A stretch of 64,000 nucleotides of DNA from Pseudomonas sp. AN-1 (lineage in GTDB: Bacteria; Pseudomonadota; Gammaproteobacteria; Pseudomonadales; Pseudomonadaceae), in assembly GCF_034057115.1 (NCBI RefSeq), contig NZ_CP139195.1, forward strand, positions 1,240,001-1,304,000. The letters run 5' to 3'. The stretch's first letter is position 1. Every line of letters begins with the position of its first letter. The position numbers and the translations under genes are program-made. Shown one piece after another: positions 17,096 to 27,391 of the stretch. The notes beneath the pieces were generated by a model, which saw only the letters and a list, made by a program, of their open reading frames with translations, made no database searches and had not been told where the DNA came from.

Positions 17096-17096
17096 G

Positions 17097-17885
17097 ATGG
17101 TCGAGGTCGACTTCGCCCAGCTGCAGCAGTGGCTGACCGCCTTCTTCTGGCCGTTCGTGCGCCTGAGCGCCTTCCTCGCCGCCTCGCCGCTGTGGGGCCA
17201 TTCCAGCATCCCGATGCGGGCGAAGATCGGCCTGGCCGTGCTGCTCGCGGTGCTGCTCGGGCCGACCCTGCCGCCGCTGCCGGCGGTGCCGCTGGTGTCC
17301 TGGGCGAGCCTGGGCATCGTTCTCGAGCAGACGCTGATCGGCATCGCCATCGGCCTGACCATGCGGGTGACCTTCGCCGTGGTGCAGGCCGCCGGCGAGA
17401 TCATCGGCCTGCAGATGGGCCTGGGCTTCGCCAGCTTCTTCGCCCCGGACACCGGCACCAACACCATGATCCTCTCGCGGCTGCTGTACATGCTCAGCCT
17501 GCTGATGTTCCTGGCGCTGGACGGTCATCTGCTGGTGCTGGAAATCCTCGCCGGCAGCTTCACCAGCCTGCCGATCGGCCAGGCGCTGGATCTCGCCGCC
17601 GGCGAGATTCTCGTCCGCCATGCCGGGGTGATCTTCGCCTCCGGGCTGCTGCTGGCCCTGCCGCTGGTGGCGGCACTGCTGACCATCAACCTGGCGATGG
17701 GCATCCTCAACCGCGCCTCGCCGCAGCTGACCGTGTTCTCGATCGGCTTCCCGCTGACCATGCTGGTGGGCCTGGTGCTGCTGATGGTGCTGATGAACGA
17801 CCTGGGGCGCTTCCTCGAGATGCTGTTCGGCGACGCCCTGCTGTTCCTGCGCCAGCTGGTGGCGAGTCTGGTGCTGGCGAACTGA
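17097..17885 (+). CDS. fliR: Flagellar type III export gate protein FliR
   Basis: A 262-residue polytopic membrane protein, last of the fliF-R run. The N-terminal helix (WPFVRLSAFLAASPLWG), the GLQMGLGFASFFAP motif and the long C-terminal helices match FliR, the single-copy closing subunit of the FliPQR gate. The gene is convergent with flgL, with only 22 bp between them. Full-length FlhB and FlhA, normally next in the pathway, are not in the window. Confidence 0.96.
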   Translation: MVEVDFAQLQQWLTAFFWPFVRLSAFLAASPLWGHSSIPMRAKIGLAVLLAVLLGPTLPPLPAVPLVSWASLGIVLEQTLIGIAIGLTMRVTFAVVQAAGEIIGLQMGLGFASFFAPDTGTNTMILSRLLYMLSLLMFLALDGHLLVLEILAGSFTSLPIGQALDLAAGEILVRHAGVIFASGLLLALPLVAALLTINLAMGILNRASPQLTVFSIGFPLTMLVGLVLLMVLMNDLGRFLEMLFGDALLFLRQLVASLVLAN

Positions 17886-17907
17886 ACCGGCCCGCCAGCG
17901 CCGGCCA

Positions 17908-18828
17908 TCAGATCTGCTGGAACAGCGACAGCTTCTGCACGTCGACGAAGGCCTTCTGCGCTGCCTGCAGGCCGACCTGGCGCAGGGTGTACTCGGAAAT
18001 CGCCTTGTTGTAGTCGAGGTCGAGACGGTCGGAGAGCACCTGCTCGTAGTTGAGCATGCGGTTGCTGCCGACCACGTCGAGCACGTCCAGCTCGTTGAGG
18101 CGGGCGCCCACCGTGGAGCGCACCGACAGCACGTTGTCGAAACCCTTGTCCAGCGCGGCGCCGGCCTTGGCCAGGGTCGTCTGCAGGCTGGCGCGGCCGG
18201 CGTCGTCCTGCACCGGGGTGGACAGTACGTCGATCATGTCCTTGAGCGCACCGAACAGGTCGGCATCCTCGGCGCTGGCGAAGATCGCGCGGCCGTTGTC
18301 GGTGCTGGGCATCATCCGTGCCGAGTCGACGTGCTGGGCCTTGACGCCCTCGTCGCCGACGTAGCTGACCCGCCCGTCGGCATCCTGCACGAACGGCGGA
18401 GTGCCGTCCTGATGGCCGCCGAACAGGTAGCGACCGTTGCCGTCCCGGGAGTTGGCCTGGCCGACCAGCCCCTGGTAGATGCCGTTGAGTTCCTGGGCGA
18501 TGGCGTTGCGGTCGGCATCGCCGAGGGTGCCGTTGCCGGCCTGGACCAGCAGGGTGCGCGCACGGACGATGAAGTCGGCGGTGCTGCTGAGCACGCTCTC
18601 CTCCTGGGACAGGCTGTTGCGCGCGCTGACCCGGGCGTTGGCGTACTGCTCGTCGACCGCCTTGGCCTGCTCGACGCCCACCGCCAGCGAGGCGGCCTGC
18701 GGATCGTCGGAGGGGTTGACCACACGGCGGCCGCTGGACAGCTGCAGGCCGGTCTTGAGGAACTCGCCCTGCTGGCGGTTGAGCGCAGAGAGGCTCTGCT
18801 CGTACATGGTGGTGGTGCTGATGCGCAT
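17908..18828 (-). CDS. flgL: Hook-filament junction protein FlgL
   Basis: FlgL (HAP3) is a flagellin-like adaptor, 306 residues here. The flagellin-type N-terminus (MRISTTTMYEQSLSALNRQQ, with SSGRRVVNPSDDPQAA) and the C-terminal coil (TLRQVGLQAAQKAFVDVQKLSLFQQI) are conserved. It follows flgK by 18 nt and shares the sigma-28 promoter upstream of flgK. Confidence 0.96.
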   Translation of the reverse strand: MRISTTTMYEQSLSALNRQQGEFLKTGLQLSSGRRVVNPSDDPQAASLAVGVEQAKAVDEQYANARVSARNSLSQEESVLSSTADFIVRARTLLVQAGNGTLGDADRNAIAQELNGIYQGLVGQANSRDGNGRYLFGGHQDGTPPFVQDADGRVSYVGDEGVKAQHVDSARMMPSTDNGRAIFASAEDADLFGALKDMIDVLSTPVQDDAGRASLQTTLAKAGAALDKGFDNVLSVRSTVGARLNELDVLDVVGSNRMLNYEQVLSDRLDLDYNKAISEYTLRQVGLQAAQKAFVDVQKLSLFQQI

Positions 18829-18846
18829 CGCGCGTTACTCCGTCGG

Positions 18847-20475
18847 TCAGGCCCGGATGCCGAGCAGGGTGTCGAGAACGGTCGCGCCGATCTCGATGAC
18901 CTTGGCGTTGGCCTGGTAGTACTGCTGGTAGCGGATCAGGTTGGCGGCCTCCTCGTCGAGGTTGACCCCCGAGTCGGCCTGCTGCAGGGCGCTGAGCTGC
19001 TCGCTGAGGCCCTGCTGGGCGTCGAGGTTGGCCGCAGCGATGCTGGTGCGGTTGCCGATGTCGCTGACGATGGCCGCGTAGCCCTGGCTCAGGGTGGCCT
19101 GGCCGCCCACCACGCTGCGCGTCTGCAGCGCCTGCAGCTGCAGGGCGTTGCGGTTGTCGCCGGAGCCGCTGCCGCCTGCCGGCTGGCCGGCGGCGATGCG
19201 CGCCGGATCGGTCAGGTTGTTGCCCAGGCGCGCCGCCGCGGCGCGGGTCGGCTGGATCAGGAAGCGGTCGCCCTCGGCCGGAGTGCCGCTGATCTGCACG
19301 CTCATGCCGCCGAAGCTCAGGGTGCCGTTGGCGCTGTCGAAGTTGGCCTCGACCGCCGTGCCGATGTCGCGGCGCACCACGCTGTAGCCGCCGGCCGTGC
19401 TCCAGCTGACGTCGTAGTCGCTGGCGGTGAGGCTGCCCAGCGCGGCCGGATCGTAGCTGGCGCTGAGCACGGCGTCGCCGCGGTTGCCGGTGTTGCTGAA
19501 GCTGACCGGCGCACCGATGGTGAAGAAGTCGCCGCCGGCCGCGCCGTAGAGATCGACGCCCTGGGCATGCTGCTGGTTGAAGGCCACCGCCAGGGATACC
19601 GCCAGCTGGCCGAGCTGGCCCTGGGTGCGGTCGAGGGTCTCGCGGCGGAAGGTCATCAGGCCGCCCAGCTCGCCGTCCTGGAAGGTGGTGTCGGGAAACT
19701 CCACCAGGTTGCCGCCCGGGTCGCGGTAGCCGACCACGAAGCGGCTGGCATCCTCGGAGGAGCGCATGGCCTCGAGCTTGAAGCTGTTGGTGCCGCTGAC
19801 CAGGCTCAGGCCGTTGCCGAGGGTCAGGTTGTAGCTGCCGCCATCCTGGACGGTCAGCCGGGCGTCGATGCGCTGGCTCAGCTCGGCGACCAGTTGGTCG
19901 CGCATGTTGAGCAGGCCGTTGGGCACCTCGCCGGTCTTGGCCCTGGCCAGGGCGATCTCGCGGTTGAGGTTGGCGACCTGGCCGGCGGTGTTGTTGATCT
20001 GGGTGACCTGGTCCTTGAGCTGGCCGTTGATGCTGGTCTGCATGTCGCTCAGGTAGCCCTCGAACGCGCGGAACTGCCCGGTCAGGGTCTGCGCGGCGCC
20101 CAGCACGCCCTGACGGGCGGCCGGATCGGCCGGCGAGGCCACCACGTCCTCCAGGGCGGAGAAGAAGCTGCTCATCAGCGGCGCCAGGCCGGCCTCGCGG
20201 TCGGCCAGCAGGGTGTCGATCTGGCTGACCTGCGAGTGGTAGCTGCTCAGCGCACCGGCCACGCCGTTGCTGCGGTTGAGCTGGTTGGCGACGAACTGGT
20301 TGAACTGGCGCTCGACGTTCACCACCTCGACGCCGCCTCCGGCGAAGTGCTCGCCGACCTGGGCCAGCTGGCGGTTGTAGCCCGGGGTGTAGACGTTGCT
20401 GATGTTGTTGCTGGTGGTGGCCAGCACCGTCTGCGCGGTCTGCAGGCCGCTGACGCCGATGGAAAAGATGCTCAT
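18847..20475 (-). CDS. flgK: Hook-associated protein FlgK
   Basis: The 542-residue HAP1 joins hook to filament. It begins MSIFSIGVSGLQTAQTVLAT with the conserved TSNNISNVYTPGYNRQ and ends with DEEAANLIRYQQYYQANAKV, the terminal helices shared by rod and hook proteins. The start at 20475 is fixed by homology; the frame continues upstream only as a shadow of flgJ. The 95-bp gap to flgJ contains a sigma-28 promoter. Confidence 0.96.
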   Translation of the reverse strand: MSIFSIGVSGLQTAQTVLATTSNNISNVYTPGYNRQLAQVGEHFAGGGVEVVNVERQFNQFVANQLNRSNGVAGALSSYHSQVSQIDTLLADREAGLAPLMSSFFSALEDVVASPADPAARQGVLGAAQTLTGQFRAFEGYLSDMQTSINGQLKDQVTQINNTAGQVANLNREIALARAKTGEVPNGLLNMRDQLVAELSQRIDARLTVQDGGSYNLTLGNGLSLVSGTNSFKLEAMRSSEDASRFVVGYRDPGGNLVEFPDTTFQDGELGGLMTFRRETLDRTQGQLGQLAVSLAVAFNQQHAQGVDLYGAAGGDFFTIGAPVSFSNTGNRGDAVLSASYDPAALGSLTASDYDVSWSTAGGYSVVRRDIGTAVEANFDSANGTLSFGGMSVQISGTPAEGDRFLIQPTRAAAARLGNNLTDPARIAAGQPAGGSGSGDNRNALQLQALQTRSVVGGQATLSQGYAAIVSDIGNRTSIAAANLDAQQGLSEQLSALQQADSGVNLDEEAANLIRYQQYYQANAKVIEIGATVLDTLLGIRA

Positions 20476-20504
20476 GAAGCCGTTCCTGTTGAACCTTGCT
20501 CGGG

Positions 20505-20531
20505 ATATCGGCCGCGCCGCGCTGATCTTGA
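20505..20531 (-). promoter_or_regulatory. Sigma-28 (FliA) promoter of flgKL
   Basis: On the minus strand TCAAGA (20531-20526), 13 nt and GCCGATAT (20512-20505) form a sigma-28 promoter 30 nt before the flgK start. It allows late expression of the two hook-associated proteins independently of the flgB-flgJ run. Confidence 0.85.
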
Positions 20532-20570
20532 GTCGCCTTGCCAAGTTTCTGCCACGAGGGCGCCCGCCGG

Positions 20571-21590
20571 TCAGAGCTGCGCCACCTGGCGGGCCGGATC
20601 GAAGGGTGCGATGGTCGCCATCACCGCGATCAGCTTGTCGGCGTAGGCCGGGTCGGTGGCGTAGCCGCCACGCTGCAGTGCACGCGCCGCCTGGGCCGCG
20701 TCGGGCGCCTCGACCACCCCGGCGTAACGCGGGTTGTCGCCGATCAGCCGGGCGTAGTCGGTGAAGGCCGCCTCGAAGGACTCGTAGACGCGGAAACGCT
20801 CGATGCGGCTCACCGGCCGGCCGTCGACGTACTCGGTGGTACGCACTTCGGTGGTCGGCCCCTGCCAGTTGCCGCCGGCCTTGATGCCGAACAGGTTGTG
20901 GCTGTTGCCGCCGCTGGCCGTGGCGATCTCGTGGCGACCCCAGCCGGTCTCCAGCGCCGCCTGGGCGAGGATCAGCTCGGCCGGCACGCCACTGGCGCGG
21001 CTGGCCGCGCGTGCCGGCTCGTGCAGGCGGGCGACGAAGGTCGCGACATGCCCGCCGCCTTCGCCGCGGGCCTGTTCCGGCTGCCCGATCTCGGCAGCCG
21101 CGAGACTGCGCTGCGCCACCGGCGACGGGCGGGAGACGGTTTCGAGCCGCGCCAGCGGCCGCTCGGCCGCCGCCGTCCCCGCCGGCGCGGCGGCGGCCGG
21201 CTCCAGCTGCAGCGCACCGTACAGCGGCCGCGGCGTGCCGCGGGGTATGCCGGCGATCAGTCCGGCATCGTGCGCCGGTGCGGCGATGCCCGCCTGGCTG
21301 CGCAGCTGGCCTTCGATCTGCTCGGCCAGGCCGAGACCCTGGCCGGCGAGGGTCTGCGCCCACTGCTGGTCGAGCATTTCCGTGTACAGGCGGCTCTGCT
21401 GGCTGTCGAGCAGACCGGACTGCGGGCCGGCCTCGCGCATGCTCTTCAGCATCATCTGCAGGAGCACCGCCTCGAACTGGCGGCTGGCCTCGCCGAGGCC
21501 CGCGGCCGGGTCCTGGCGGGCGCTCTGCTTGAGGCGCTGCAGGCCCTGCAGGTCGAGGGCGAACTGGCCGCTCAGATCGTTGACGCTCAT
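20571..21590 (-). CDS. flgJ: Rod-cap and peptidoglycan hydrolase FlgJ
   Basis: A bifunctional 339-residue protein. Residues 1-100 form the rod-capping domain (SRQFEAVLLQMMLKSMREA). After a low-complexity linker, the C-terminal half is a glucosaminidase (VPAELILAQAALETGWGRHE, GGNSHNLFGIKAGGNW, YARLIGDNPRYAGV) with the catalytic Glu in ALETGWG. The ATG overlaps the flgI stop by 1 nt (TGATG). Confidence 0.96.
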   Translation of the reverse strand: MSVNDLSGQFALDLQGLQRLKQSARQDPAAGLGEASRQFEAVLLQMMLKSMREAGPQSGLLDSQQSRLYTEMLDQQWAQTLAGQGLGLAEQIEGQLRSQAGIAAPAHDAGLIAGIPRGTPRPLYGALQLEPAAAAPAGTAAAERPLARLETVSRPSPVAQRSLAAAEIGQPEQARGEGGGHVATFVARLHEPARAASRASGVPAELILAQAALETGWGRHEIATASGGNSHNLFGIKAGGNWQGPTTEVRTTEYVDGRPVSRIERFRVYESFEAAFTDYARLIGDNPRYAGVVEAPDAAQAARALQRGGYATDPAYADKLIAVMATIAPFDPARQVAQL

Positions 21591-22708
21591 CAGATGATCT
21601 CCAGTTCGGCGCGCAGCGCACCGGCCGCCTTGAGCGCCTCGAGAATCGACATCAGGTCCTGCGGAGTGGCGCCCAGGGCATTCAGCGCCTTGACCACATC
21701 GAGCAGGTTGGTGCTCGGCGCCACCATGCGCAGCCCGGTGCCCTGCTGCTCGACGGTGATCTTCGAGTCCGGCACCACCACGGTCTCGCCTTCGCTGAAC
21801 GGCGCCGGCTGACTGACCCTGGGCTGGTTCTCGATCACCACCGACAGGTTGCCGTGAGCCACCGCGGCGTTGTGCAGGGTGACGCTGCCGTTGAGCACCA
21901 CGGCGCCGCTGCGCGAGTTGATGATGACCCTGGCCGGCGCCTCGACCGGCAGGATGTCGAGGCCCTCCAGACGGGCCATGAAGTTGACCCGGCCGTTGGG
22001 GTCGCGCGGAGCGTCGAGGAGGATCAGTCCGGCATCCTGCGCGCTGGCCACGGTGCGCCCGAAGCTGGCGTTGATGGTGCTGACCAGGCGCTGGGCGGTG
22101 CCGAAGTCGGGCTGCTTGAGCTGCAGCTCGAGCAGGCCGCGCTCGTTGCCCAGCTGCAGCGGTACCTGGCGTTCGACGGTGGCGCCGCGGGCGATCCGTC
22201 CGCCGGCCTGCTGGTTGATCTGCACGCTGCTGCCGCCGGATTCGGCACCGGCGCCGCCGACCAGCAGGTTGCCCTGGGCCAGGGCGTAGACCTCGCCGTC
22301 GATGCCCTTGAGCGGGGTCATCAGCAGGGTGCCGCCGCGCAGGCTGCGCGCATTGCCCACCGAGGACACCACCACGTCGAGGTGCTGGCCGGGCCGGGCG
22401 AAGGCCGGCAGGTCGGCGGTGACCATCACCGCAGCGATGTTGCGCAGCTGCATGTTGGTGCCCGGCGGCACGGTGATGCCCAGCTGCGACAGCATGTTGG
22501 TCAGGCTCTGTCCGGTGAACGGCGCCTGCATGGTCTGGTCGCCCGAGCCGTCCAGGCCCACCACCAGGCCGTAGCCGACCAGGGCGTTGCTGCGCACCCC
22601 GGAGAATTCGGCCAGGTCGCGCAGCCGCTCGGCGCGGGCGCTGCCGGCGGCGCAGAGCACGAGCAGCAGCATCAGCAGGCGGGCGGGAAGCGGGATATTC
22701 AGTCGCAT
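21590..22708 (-). CDS. flgI: Flagellar P-ring protein FlgI
   Basis: A 372-residue periplasmic protein with a clear signal peptide (residues 1-27, LLMLLLVLCAAGSARA). The mature start RLRDLAEFSGVRSNALVGYGLVVGLDGSGD is the P-ring signature. FlgI surrounds the rod at the peptidoglycan layer. The ATG at 22708 is chosen because the signal peptide begins there; upstream codons shadow flgH. It follows flgH by 16 nt. Confidence 0.97.
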   Translation of the reverse strand: MRLNIPLPARLLMLLLVLCAAGSARAERLRDLAEFSGVRSNALVGYGLVVGLDGSGDQTMQAPFTGQSLTNMLSQLGITVPPGTNMQLRNIAAVMVTADLPAFARPGQHLDVVVSSVGNARSLRGGTLLMTPLKGIDGEVYALAQGNLLVGGAGAESGGSSVQINQQAGGRIARGATVERQVPLQLGNERGLLELQLKQPDFGTAQRLVSTINASFGRTVASAQDAGLILLDAPRDPNGRVNFMARLEGLDILPVEAPARVIINSRSGAVVLNGSVTLHNAAVAHGNLSVVIENQPRVSQPAPFSEGETVVVPDSKITVEQQGTGLRMVAPSTNLLDVVKALNALGATPQDLMSILEALKAAGALRAELEII

Positions 22709-22724
22709 GGCGGTCGCGGCCCCA

Positions 22725-23396
22725 TCAGAACGGCGAGATGTTGAGGAAGAAGCGCTGCAGCCAGCCCATGGTCTGGGCCTCGTTGATGTAGCCGTCGCCG
22801 ACGTACTCGATGCGCGCATCGGCCACCTGGGTCGAGGGCACGGTGTTCTGCACGGTGATGGCGCGCGGATTGACCACCCCGGAGAAGCGGATGAACTCGG
22901 TGCCCTGGTTGATGGCGATCTGCTTCTCGCCGCGCACGCGCAGGTTGCCGTTGGCCATCACCTCCAGCACCGACACGGTGATGGTGCCGTTGAAGGAGTT
23001 GTTGGCCTTGGCGCCGCCACTGCCGGCGAACACGTTTTCCCCCTCGAGCTCCGTCGCCCACTCGGACAGCTTGCTGAGCTTGTCGGGCACGGTGATCGGG
23101 GTCAGGCTGGCCGAACCGTTGCGACTGGCGTTGGCGGCGGCATTCTTGCTGGCGCTGACCTGCTCGTTGAGCACCACAGTGAGGATGTCGCCGACCATGC
23201 GCGGGCGGCGGTCCTCGAACAGCGGCTGGAAGCCCTGGCGCGACTGGTAGATCGAACCATTGGCCTGCGGCAGCGGGCGCTCGGGAATCTGCACCCGCTC
23301 CTGCTCGCCGACCACCGAAGGCCGCGGCAGCTGGGCGCAGCCGCTGGCCAGCAGCGCGGCCAGCAGGACGGCAGCGGTCGCGCGGGAGGTACGCAT
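22725..23396 (-). CDS. flgH: Flagellar L-ring lipoprotein FlgH
   Basis: An outer-membrane lipoprotein of 223 residues. The lipobox LLASGC places the acylated Cys at 20. The mature part has the conserved [28 protein letters not shown] and the C-terminal [18 protein letters not shown]-like end with [13 protein letters not shown]. It forms the L-ring with FlgI below. The ATG overlaps the flgG stop by 1 nt. Confidence 0.97.
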   Translation of the reverse strand: MRTSRATAAVLLAALLASGCAQLPRPSVVGEQERVQIPERPLPQANGSIYQSRQGFQPLFEDRRPRMVGDILTVVLNEQVSASKNAAANASRNGSASLTPITVPDKLSKLSEWATELEGENVFAGSGGAKANNSFNGTITVSVLEVMANGNLRVRGEKQIAINQGTEFIRFSGVVNPRAITVQNTVPSTQVADARIEYVGDGYINEAQTMGWLQRFFLNISPF

Positions 23397-24178
23397 CACA
23401 GCTGGGCCAGCCGCGCCAGCATCTCGTCGGAGGTCTCCACGGCCTTGCTGTTGATCTCGTAGGCGCGCTGGGTCTGGATCATGCTGACCATCTCCTCCAC
23501 CACGTTGACGTTGGAGGTCTCCACGTAGCCCTGGTAGAGCACACCGGTGCCGTTCAGGCCGGGCACGTTCTCGTTGGGCGCCCCGGAGCTGTCGGTTTCC
23601 AGGTAGAGGTTCTCGCCGATGCTCTGCAGCCCCGGCGGGTTGATGAAGGTAGCCAGAGTCAGCTGGCCCACCTGGCGACTCTGGGTGCTGCCCGGCTCGG
23701 TGATCGAGACGATGCCGTCCTGGGCCACCGTCACCGACAGGGCGTTGTCGGGGATGGTGATGCTCGGCTGCAGCGGGTAGCCGCTGGCGGTGACCAGTTG
23801 GCCGTCGCGGTCGATCTGGAAGCTGCCGTCGCGGGTATAGGCGGTGGTGCCGTCGCTGCGCAGCACCTGGAAGAAGCCGTTGCCGTTGATCGCCAGATCC
23901 CGCGAGTTCTCGGTGTTCTGCAGGCTGCCCTGGCTGTGGATGCGCTCGGTGGCCACCGGGCGCACGCCGGTGCCGATCTGCAGGCCGGACGGCAGACTGG
24001 TCTGCGCGGTGCTGCTGGCGCCGGGCTGGCGCAGGTTCTGGTACAGCAGGTCCTCGAACACCGCGCGCGAGCGCTTGAAGCCATTGGTGCTGACGTTGGC
24101 CAGGTTGTTGGCGATCACGTCCAGCTGGACCTGTTGCGATTCCAGGCCGGTCTTGGCCGTCCACAGCGATCTGATCAT
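23396..24178 (-). CDS. flgG: Distal rod protein FlgG
   Basis: The 260-residue distal rod subunit begins [39 protein letters not shown] (here read in parts) and ends [31 protein letters not shown], both canonical for FlgG. The length matches E. coli FlgG (260). It is placed between flgF and flgH in the usual order. Confidence 0.97.
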   Translation of the reverse strand: MIRSLWTAKTGLESQQVQLDVIANNLANVSTNGFKRSRAVFEDLLYQNLRQPGASSTAQTSLPSGLQIGTGVRPVATERIHSQGSLQNTENSRDLAINGNGFFQVLRSDGTTAYTRDGSFQIDRDGQLVTASGYPLQPSITIPDNALSVTVAQDGIVSITEPGSTQSRQVGQLTLATFINPPGLQSIGENLYLETDSSGAPNENVPGLNGTGVLYQGYVETSNVNVVEEMVSMIQTQRAYEINSKAVETSDEMLARLAQL

Positions 24179-24213
24179 CGGAATTCCTCGGGATTGGGTG
24201 GGTCGCCAGGGCC

Positions 24214-24969
24214 TCAGCCCTGCAGCGACAGCAGGCTGTTGGCGCGCTGGGCGTTCTCGTCGGCGCTGCCGATCACCTTCATCTGCATGTCGTAGCGGCG
24301 GGCGTTGTCGATCATCGCCACCATCGCCTCGGTGGGGCTGACGTTGCTGCCCTCCAGGGCGCCGGGGGTCAGCCGCTGGTTGTCGTCGGCCGGCAGCGTG
24401 GCGCCGACGCCGTTGGCGTCCGGCTGGCTGCGGAACAGGCCGTCCTCGCCACGCACCAGGCTGCCCGGGGCGGCGGCAACCAGCTTGAGGCGACCGACCT
24501 CGGCGATGCTCTCCGGCCCCTGGCCTTCGCCGATCGCGCTGATGGTGCCGTCGACGCCCATGCTCAGGGTGCTGCCCAGCGGCACGATCAGCGGGCCGCC
24601 CTCGCCGATCACCGGGCGGCCGAGGATGGTGACCATGCCGGTGGCATCCATCTGCAGATCGCCGCGCCGGGTGTAGGCCTCGCTGCCATCGGGCGCCTGC
24701 ACGGCCAGCCAGGCGTCGCCGCGCAGGGCGACATCCAGTTCGCGTCCGGTGCCGGATACCGGCCCCGCGCTGAAGTCGGCGGCCGGCGTGCTGGCCACGG
24801 TCAGCGTGCGGGTGGCCAGGCCGGCGCCCTCCACGGGCACCGCCTGCATGGCCATCAGCTCGCCGCGGAAGCCCGGAGTGGCGGCGTTGGCCAGGTTGTG
24901 GCTGACCGCCGCCTGCTGCTCGAGGGTGAAGCGCGCCGCGCTCATCGCGGTATAGAGGATGCGATCCAT
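24214..24969 (-). CDS. flgF: Proximal rod protein FlgF
   Basis: The 251-residue proximal rod protein starts [20 protein letters not shown] with [13 protein letters not shown], and ends [25 protein letters not shown]. It shares the rod/hook fold with FlgG and FlgE. It lies 12 nt after flgE. Confidence 0.96.
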   Translation of the reverse strand: MDRILYTAMSAARFTLEQQAAVSHNLANAATPGFRGELMAMQAVPVEGAGLATRTLTVASTPAADFSAGPVSGTGRELDVALRGDAWLAVQAPDGSEAYTRRGDLQMDATGMVTILGRPVIGEGGPLIVPLGSTLSMGVDGTISAIGEGQGPESIAEVGRLKLVAAAPGSLVRGEDGLFRSQPDANGVGATLPADDNQRLTPGALEGSNVSPTEAMVAMIDNARRYDMQMKVIGSADENAQRANSLLSLQG

Positions 24970-24981
24970 GGCTCAGTCCGG

Positions 24982-26226
24982 TCAGCGCAGGTTGACTGCC
25001 TGCTGCAGCACTTCGTCCTGCAGCTTGATGGTCTGGGCGTTGGCCTGGAAGTTGCGCTGGGCAATGATCAGCGCCACCAGCTCCTTGGTCAGATCGACGT
25101 TGGAGGACTCCACCACGCCGGCCTCGATGTCGCCGAACAGGCCGGTACCGGCCTCGCCGATCAGCGCCTGGCCGGAATCGCTGGTCTCCACCCAGCCGCC
25201 ACCGACCGGAGTCAGGCCCTCCGGGTTGCGGAAGTTGGCCATGCCGATGGTGCCTAGCACCTGGGTCCGCTCGTTGGAGTAGTTGCCGATGACCTGGCCC
25301 TTCTTGTCGACGCTGATGCCCACCAGGCTGCCGGAGGTGTAGCCATCCTGGTTGAGGCTGCCCAGCTCGAACTCGTTGGCGAACTGGGTGCTGCCGGCGA
25401 CGTTGAGCTTGAAGCTCATGTCGTTGGCACCATTGGTCAACGCGAAGCTGATCGGAGTCGCGTCATAGGGCGCCTGCAGCGGCCCGCTGGTGACGGTGCC
25501 GTCCGGCGCGGTATGGATCGCCGTGCTGCTGGCCAGCAGGCCGTTGCTGTCGAAGGTCAACCGGGTGGAGTCGGAGGAAAACTCCTGCCCCGCCGGGGTG
25601 GCGCGCGCGGTCTTCACGTCCCAGGTATTGACCCCAGTCTTGATGAAGTACAGGGTCAGCGTCTGCGGCGTGCCCTGGGAGTCGAACACTGTGGCGCCGT
25701 TGGCGTAGGAATAGGTGCTGGACTTGAGCGGGTCGAAGGCCGCCGGATCCAGACTCGGCAGGGTGGCGTCCAGATTCAGGGTGGCCTTGATCTCGCTGGT
25801 CGCCTTGGCCGGCAGGCCGGACGCGGAGATGTTCAGCTGCTGCAGCTGGCCGCCGTTGCCGGCCGCCCCCGGGTAGCCGGTCAGGCGGCCGCCCTGGGCG
25901 TTCTCCAGGTAGCCATCCGGAGTCATGGTCAACTGGCCGTTGCGCGCATAGACGATCTGCTCGCCCATGTCGAAGCGCAGGAAGCCGCCGCCACTGATCG
26001 CCAGGTCGAGGTTGCGCCCGGTGGCTTCCAGGTTGCCGTCCTTGAAGTTCTGCTGCACCCCGGCGACGCTGACGCCCAGACCGACCTTGGCCCCGGCGTA
26101 CACATCGGCGAACTGCATGCTCGCGCTCTTGTAGCCGATGGTCTGCGAGTTGGCGATGTTGTTGCCCATCACGTCGAGGTTCTTGGATGCCGCGTTGAGA
26201 CCGCTGAGTGCCTGCGAAAAGCCCAT
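24982..26226 (-). CDS. flgE: Flagellar hook protein FlgE
   Basis: The 414-residue hook subunit starts [33 protein letters not shown] (seen in parts) and ends [36 protein letters not shown], the terminal D0 helices. The central domains are of ordinary length. The ATG at 26226 is fixed by homology. It lies 62 nt after flgD, its assembly cap. Confidence 0.97.
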   Translation of the reverse strand: MGFSQALSGLNAASKNLDVMGNNIANSQTIGYKSASMQFADVYAGAKVGLGVSVAGVQQNFKDGNLEATGRNLDLAISGGGFLRFDMGEQIVYARNGQLTMTPDGYLENAQGGRLTGYPGAAGNGGQLQQLNISASGLPAKATSEIKATLNLDATLPSLDPAAFDPLKSSTYSYANGATVFDSQGTPQTLTLYFIKTGVNTWDVKTARATPAGQEFSSDSTRLTFDSNGLLASSTAIHTAPDGTVTSGPLQAPYDATPISFALTNGANDMSFKLNVAGSTQFANEFELGSLNQDGYTSGSLVGISVDKKGQVIGNYSNERTQVLGTIGMANFRNPEGLTPVGGGWVETSDSGQALIGEAGTGLFGDIEAGVVESSNVDLTKELVALIIAQRNFQANAQTIKLQDEVLQQAVNLR

Positions 26227-26288
26227 TGCTTGACTCCCTGGCGCAGTGGCTGACCGCCAGCTGCGCGAATGCAACGATGAAAAGGTGG

Positions 26289-26966
26289 TTAGAGGATCTG
26301 GCGGATGTCCTGCAGACCGACCCGCCCCAGGGTGGCGCCGAGGTCGATCTGCGGACCGCTGGCGCCGCTGCTCACGCCACCGACCCGGGCATAGGTGAGC
26401 ACGGTGGCCGGCTGGGCCTGCTCGTCGGCGAGGGCCTCGACGGCCACCCGGTAGGCGCCATCCGGCGCCACGCTGCCGTCATTGAGGGTGCCGTCCCAGA
26501 CGAACGACTCGACCCCCGCCGGCAGGGCACCGAGGTCGAACTGGCGCACCAGCTGGCCGGCGCCGTCGTAGATGCTGACCTTGACCTGATCGGCTGCGCG
26601 GCCGAGTTCGACACCGAACGGGGTGGTCTCGCCGCTGCCGACCAGCACGCGGTCGCCCGGCACCAGCACGCCGCGGCCGATCAGCGCCGAGGCCTGCAGG
26701 GTCTGCCCGGCGTCGATCTGCCCGGTGATGCCCTTGAGGGTCTCGTTGAGTTCCTCGATGCCGCTCAGGGTGTTGACCTGCGCCAGCTGCGAGGTCATCT
26801 CCGCGTTCTCCATCGGCTTGAGCGGATCCTGGTTCTGCAGCTGGGTGACCAGCAGGGTCATGAAGTTCGAGCGCAGATCGTCGGCCTTCTTCTGCTCGCT
26901 GACGCCGGCCGAACTGCCGCCGCCGTTGATCGAGCTGATGACCGAACTGTCGATGGTGTTGCTCAT
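26289..26966 (-). CDS. flgD: Hook assembly cap protein FlgD
   Basis: A 225-residue scaffolding protein. The export/assembly segment FMTLLVTQLQNQDPLKPMENAEMTSQLAQVNTLSGIEELN (read in parts) is diagnostic, followed by FLN-type and Tudor-like domains (YDGAGQLVRQFDLG, FVWDGTLNDGSVAPDGAYRV). It caps the growing hook and is later replaced. The start at 26966 follows flgC by 11 nt. Confidence 0.97.
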   Translation of the reverse strand: MSNTIDSSVISSINGGGSSAGVSEQKKADDLRSNFMTLLVTQLQNQDPLKPMENAEMTSQLAQVNTLSGIEELNETLKGITGQIDAGQTLQASALIGRGVLVPGDRVLVGSGETTPFGVELGRAADQVKVSIYDGAGQLVRQFDLGALPAGVESFVWDGTLNDGSVAPDGAYRVAVEALADEQAQPATVLTYARVGGVSSGASGPQIDLGATLGRVGLQDIRQIL

Positions 26967-26977
26967 GCCGGCGCTCC

Positions 26978-27385
26978 TCAGCTGTCGCCCAGGGTCAGGG
27001 TCTTGAGCATCAGCTGCTTGCTGGTGCTCATCACCTCGACGTTGGCCTGGTAGGAGCGCGAGGCGGAGATCATGTTGACCATCTCGTTGACCGGCTCGAC
27101 GTTCGGCAGGGTCACGTAGCCCCGCTCGTCCGCCAGCGGGTGCCCCGGGCGGTATTCCATGCGCATCGGCGCATCGTCCTCGATCACCTGCGCCACCTTC
27201 ACTCCGCCGACGCCCTGGCTGTCGCCCCCCTGCGCCTCGAAGATCACCTGCTTGGCGCGGTAGGCCTGGCCGTCCGGCCCGCTGACGCTGTCGGCATTGG
27301 CCAGGTTGCTGGCGGTGACGTTCATGCGCTGGGACTGCGCGCTGAGCGCGGAACTGGAAATGCTGAAGATGTTGAACATGGTCAT
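26978..27385 (-). CDS. flgC: Proximal rod protein FlgC
   Basis: A 135-residue rod protein, the standard length. It has the N-terminal [24 protein letters not shown] and C-terminal [30 protein letters not shown] motifs. It follows flgB by 6 nt. Confidence 0.96.
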   Translation of the reverse strand: MTMFNIFSISSSALSAQSQRMNVTASNLANADSVSGPDGQAYRAKQVIFEAQGGDSQGVGGVKVAQVIEDDAPMRMEYRPGHPLADERGYVTLPNVEPVNEMVNMISASRSYQANVEVMSTSKQLMLKTLTLGDS

Positions 27386-27391
27386 GGCGGC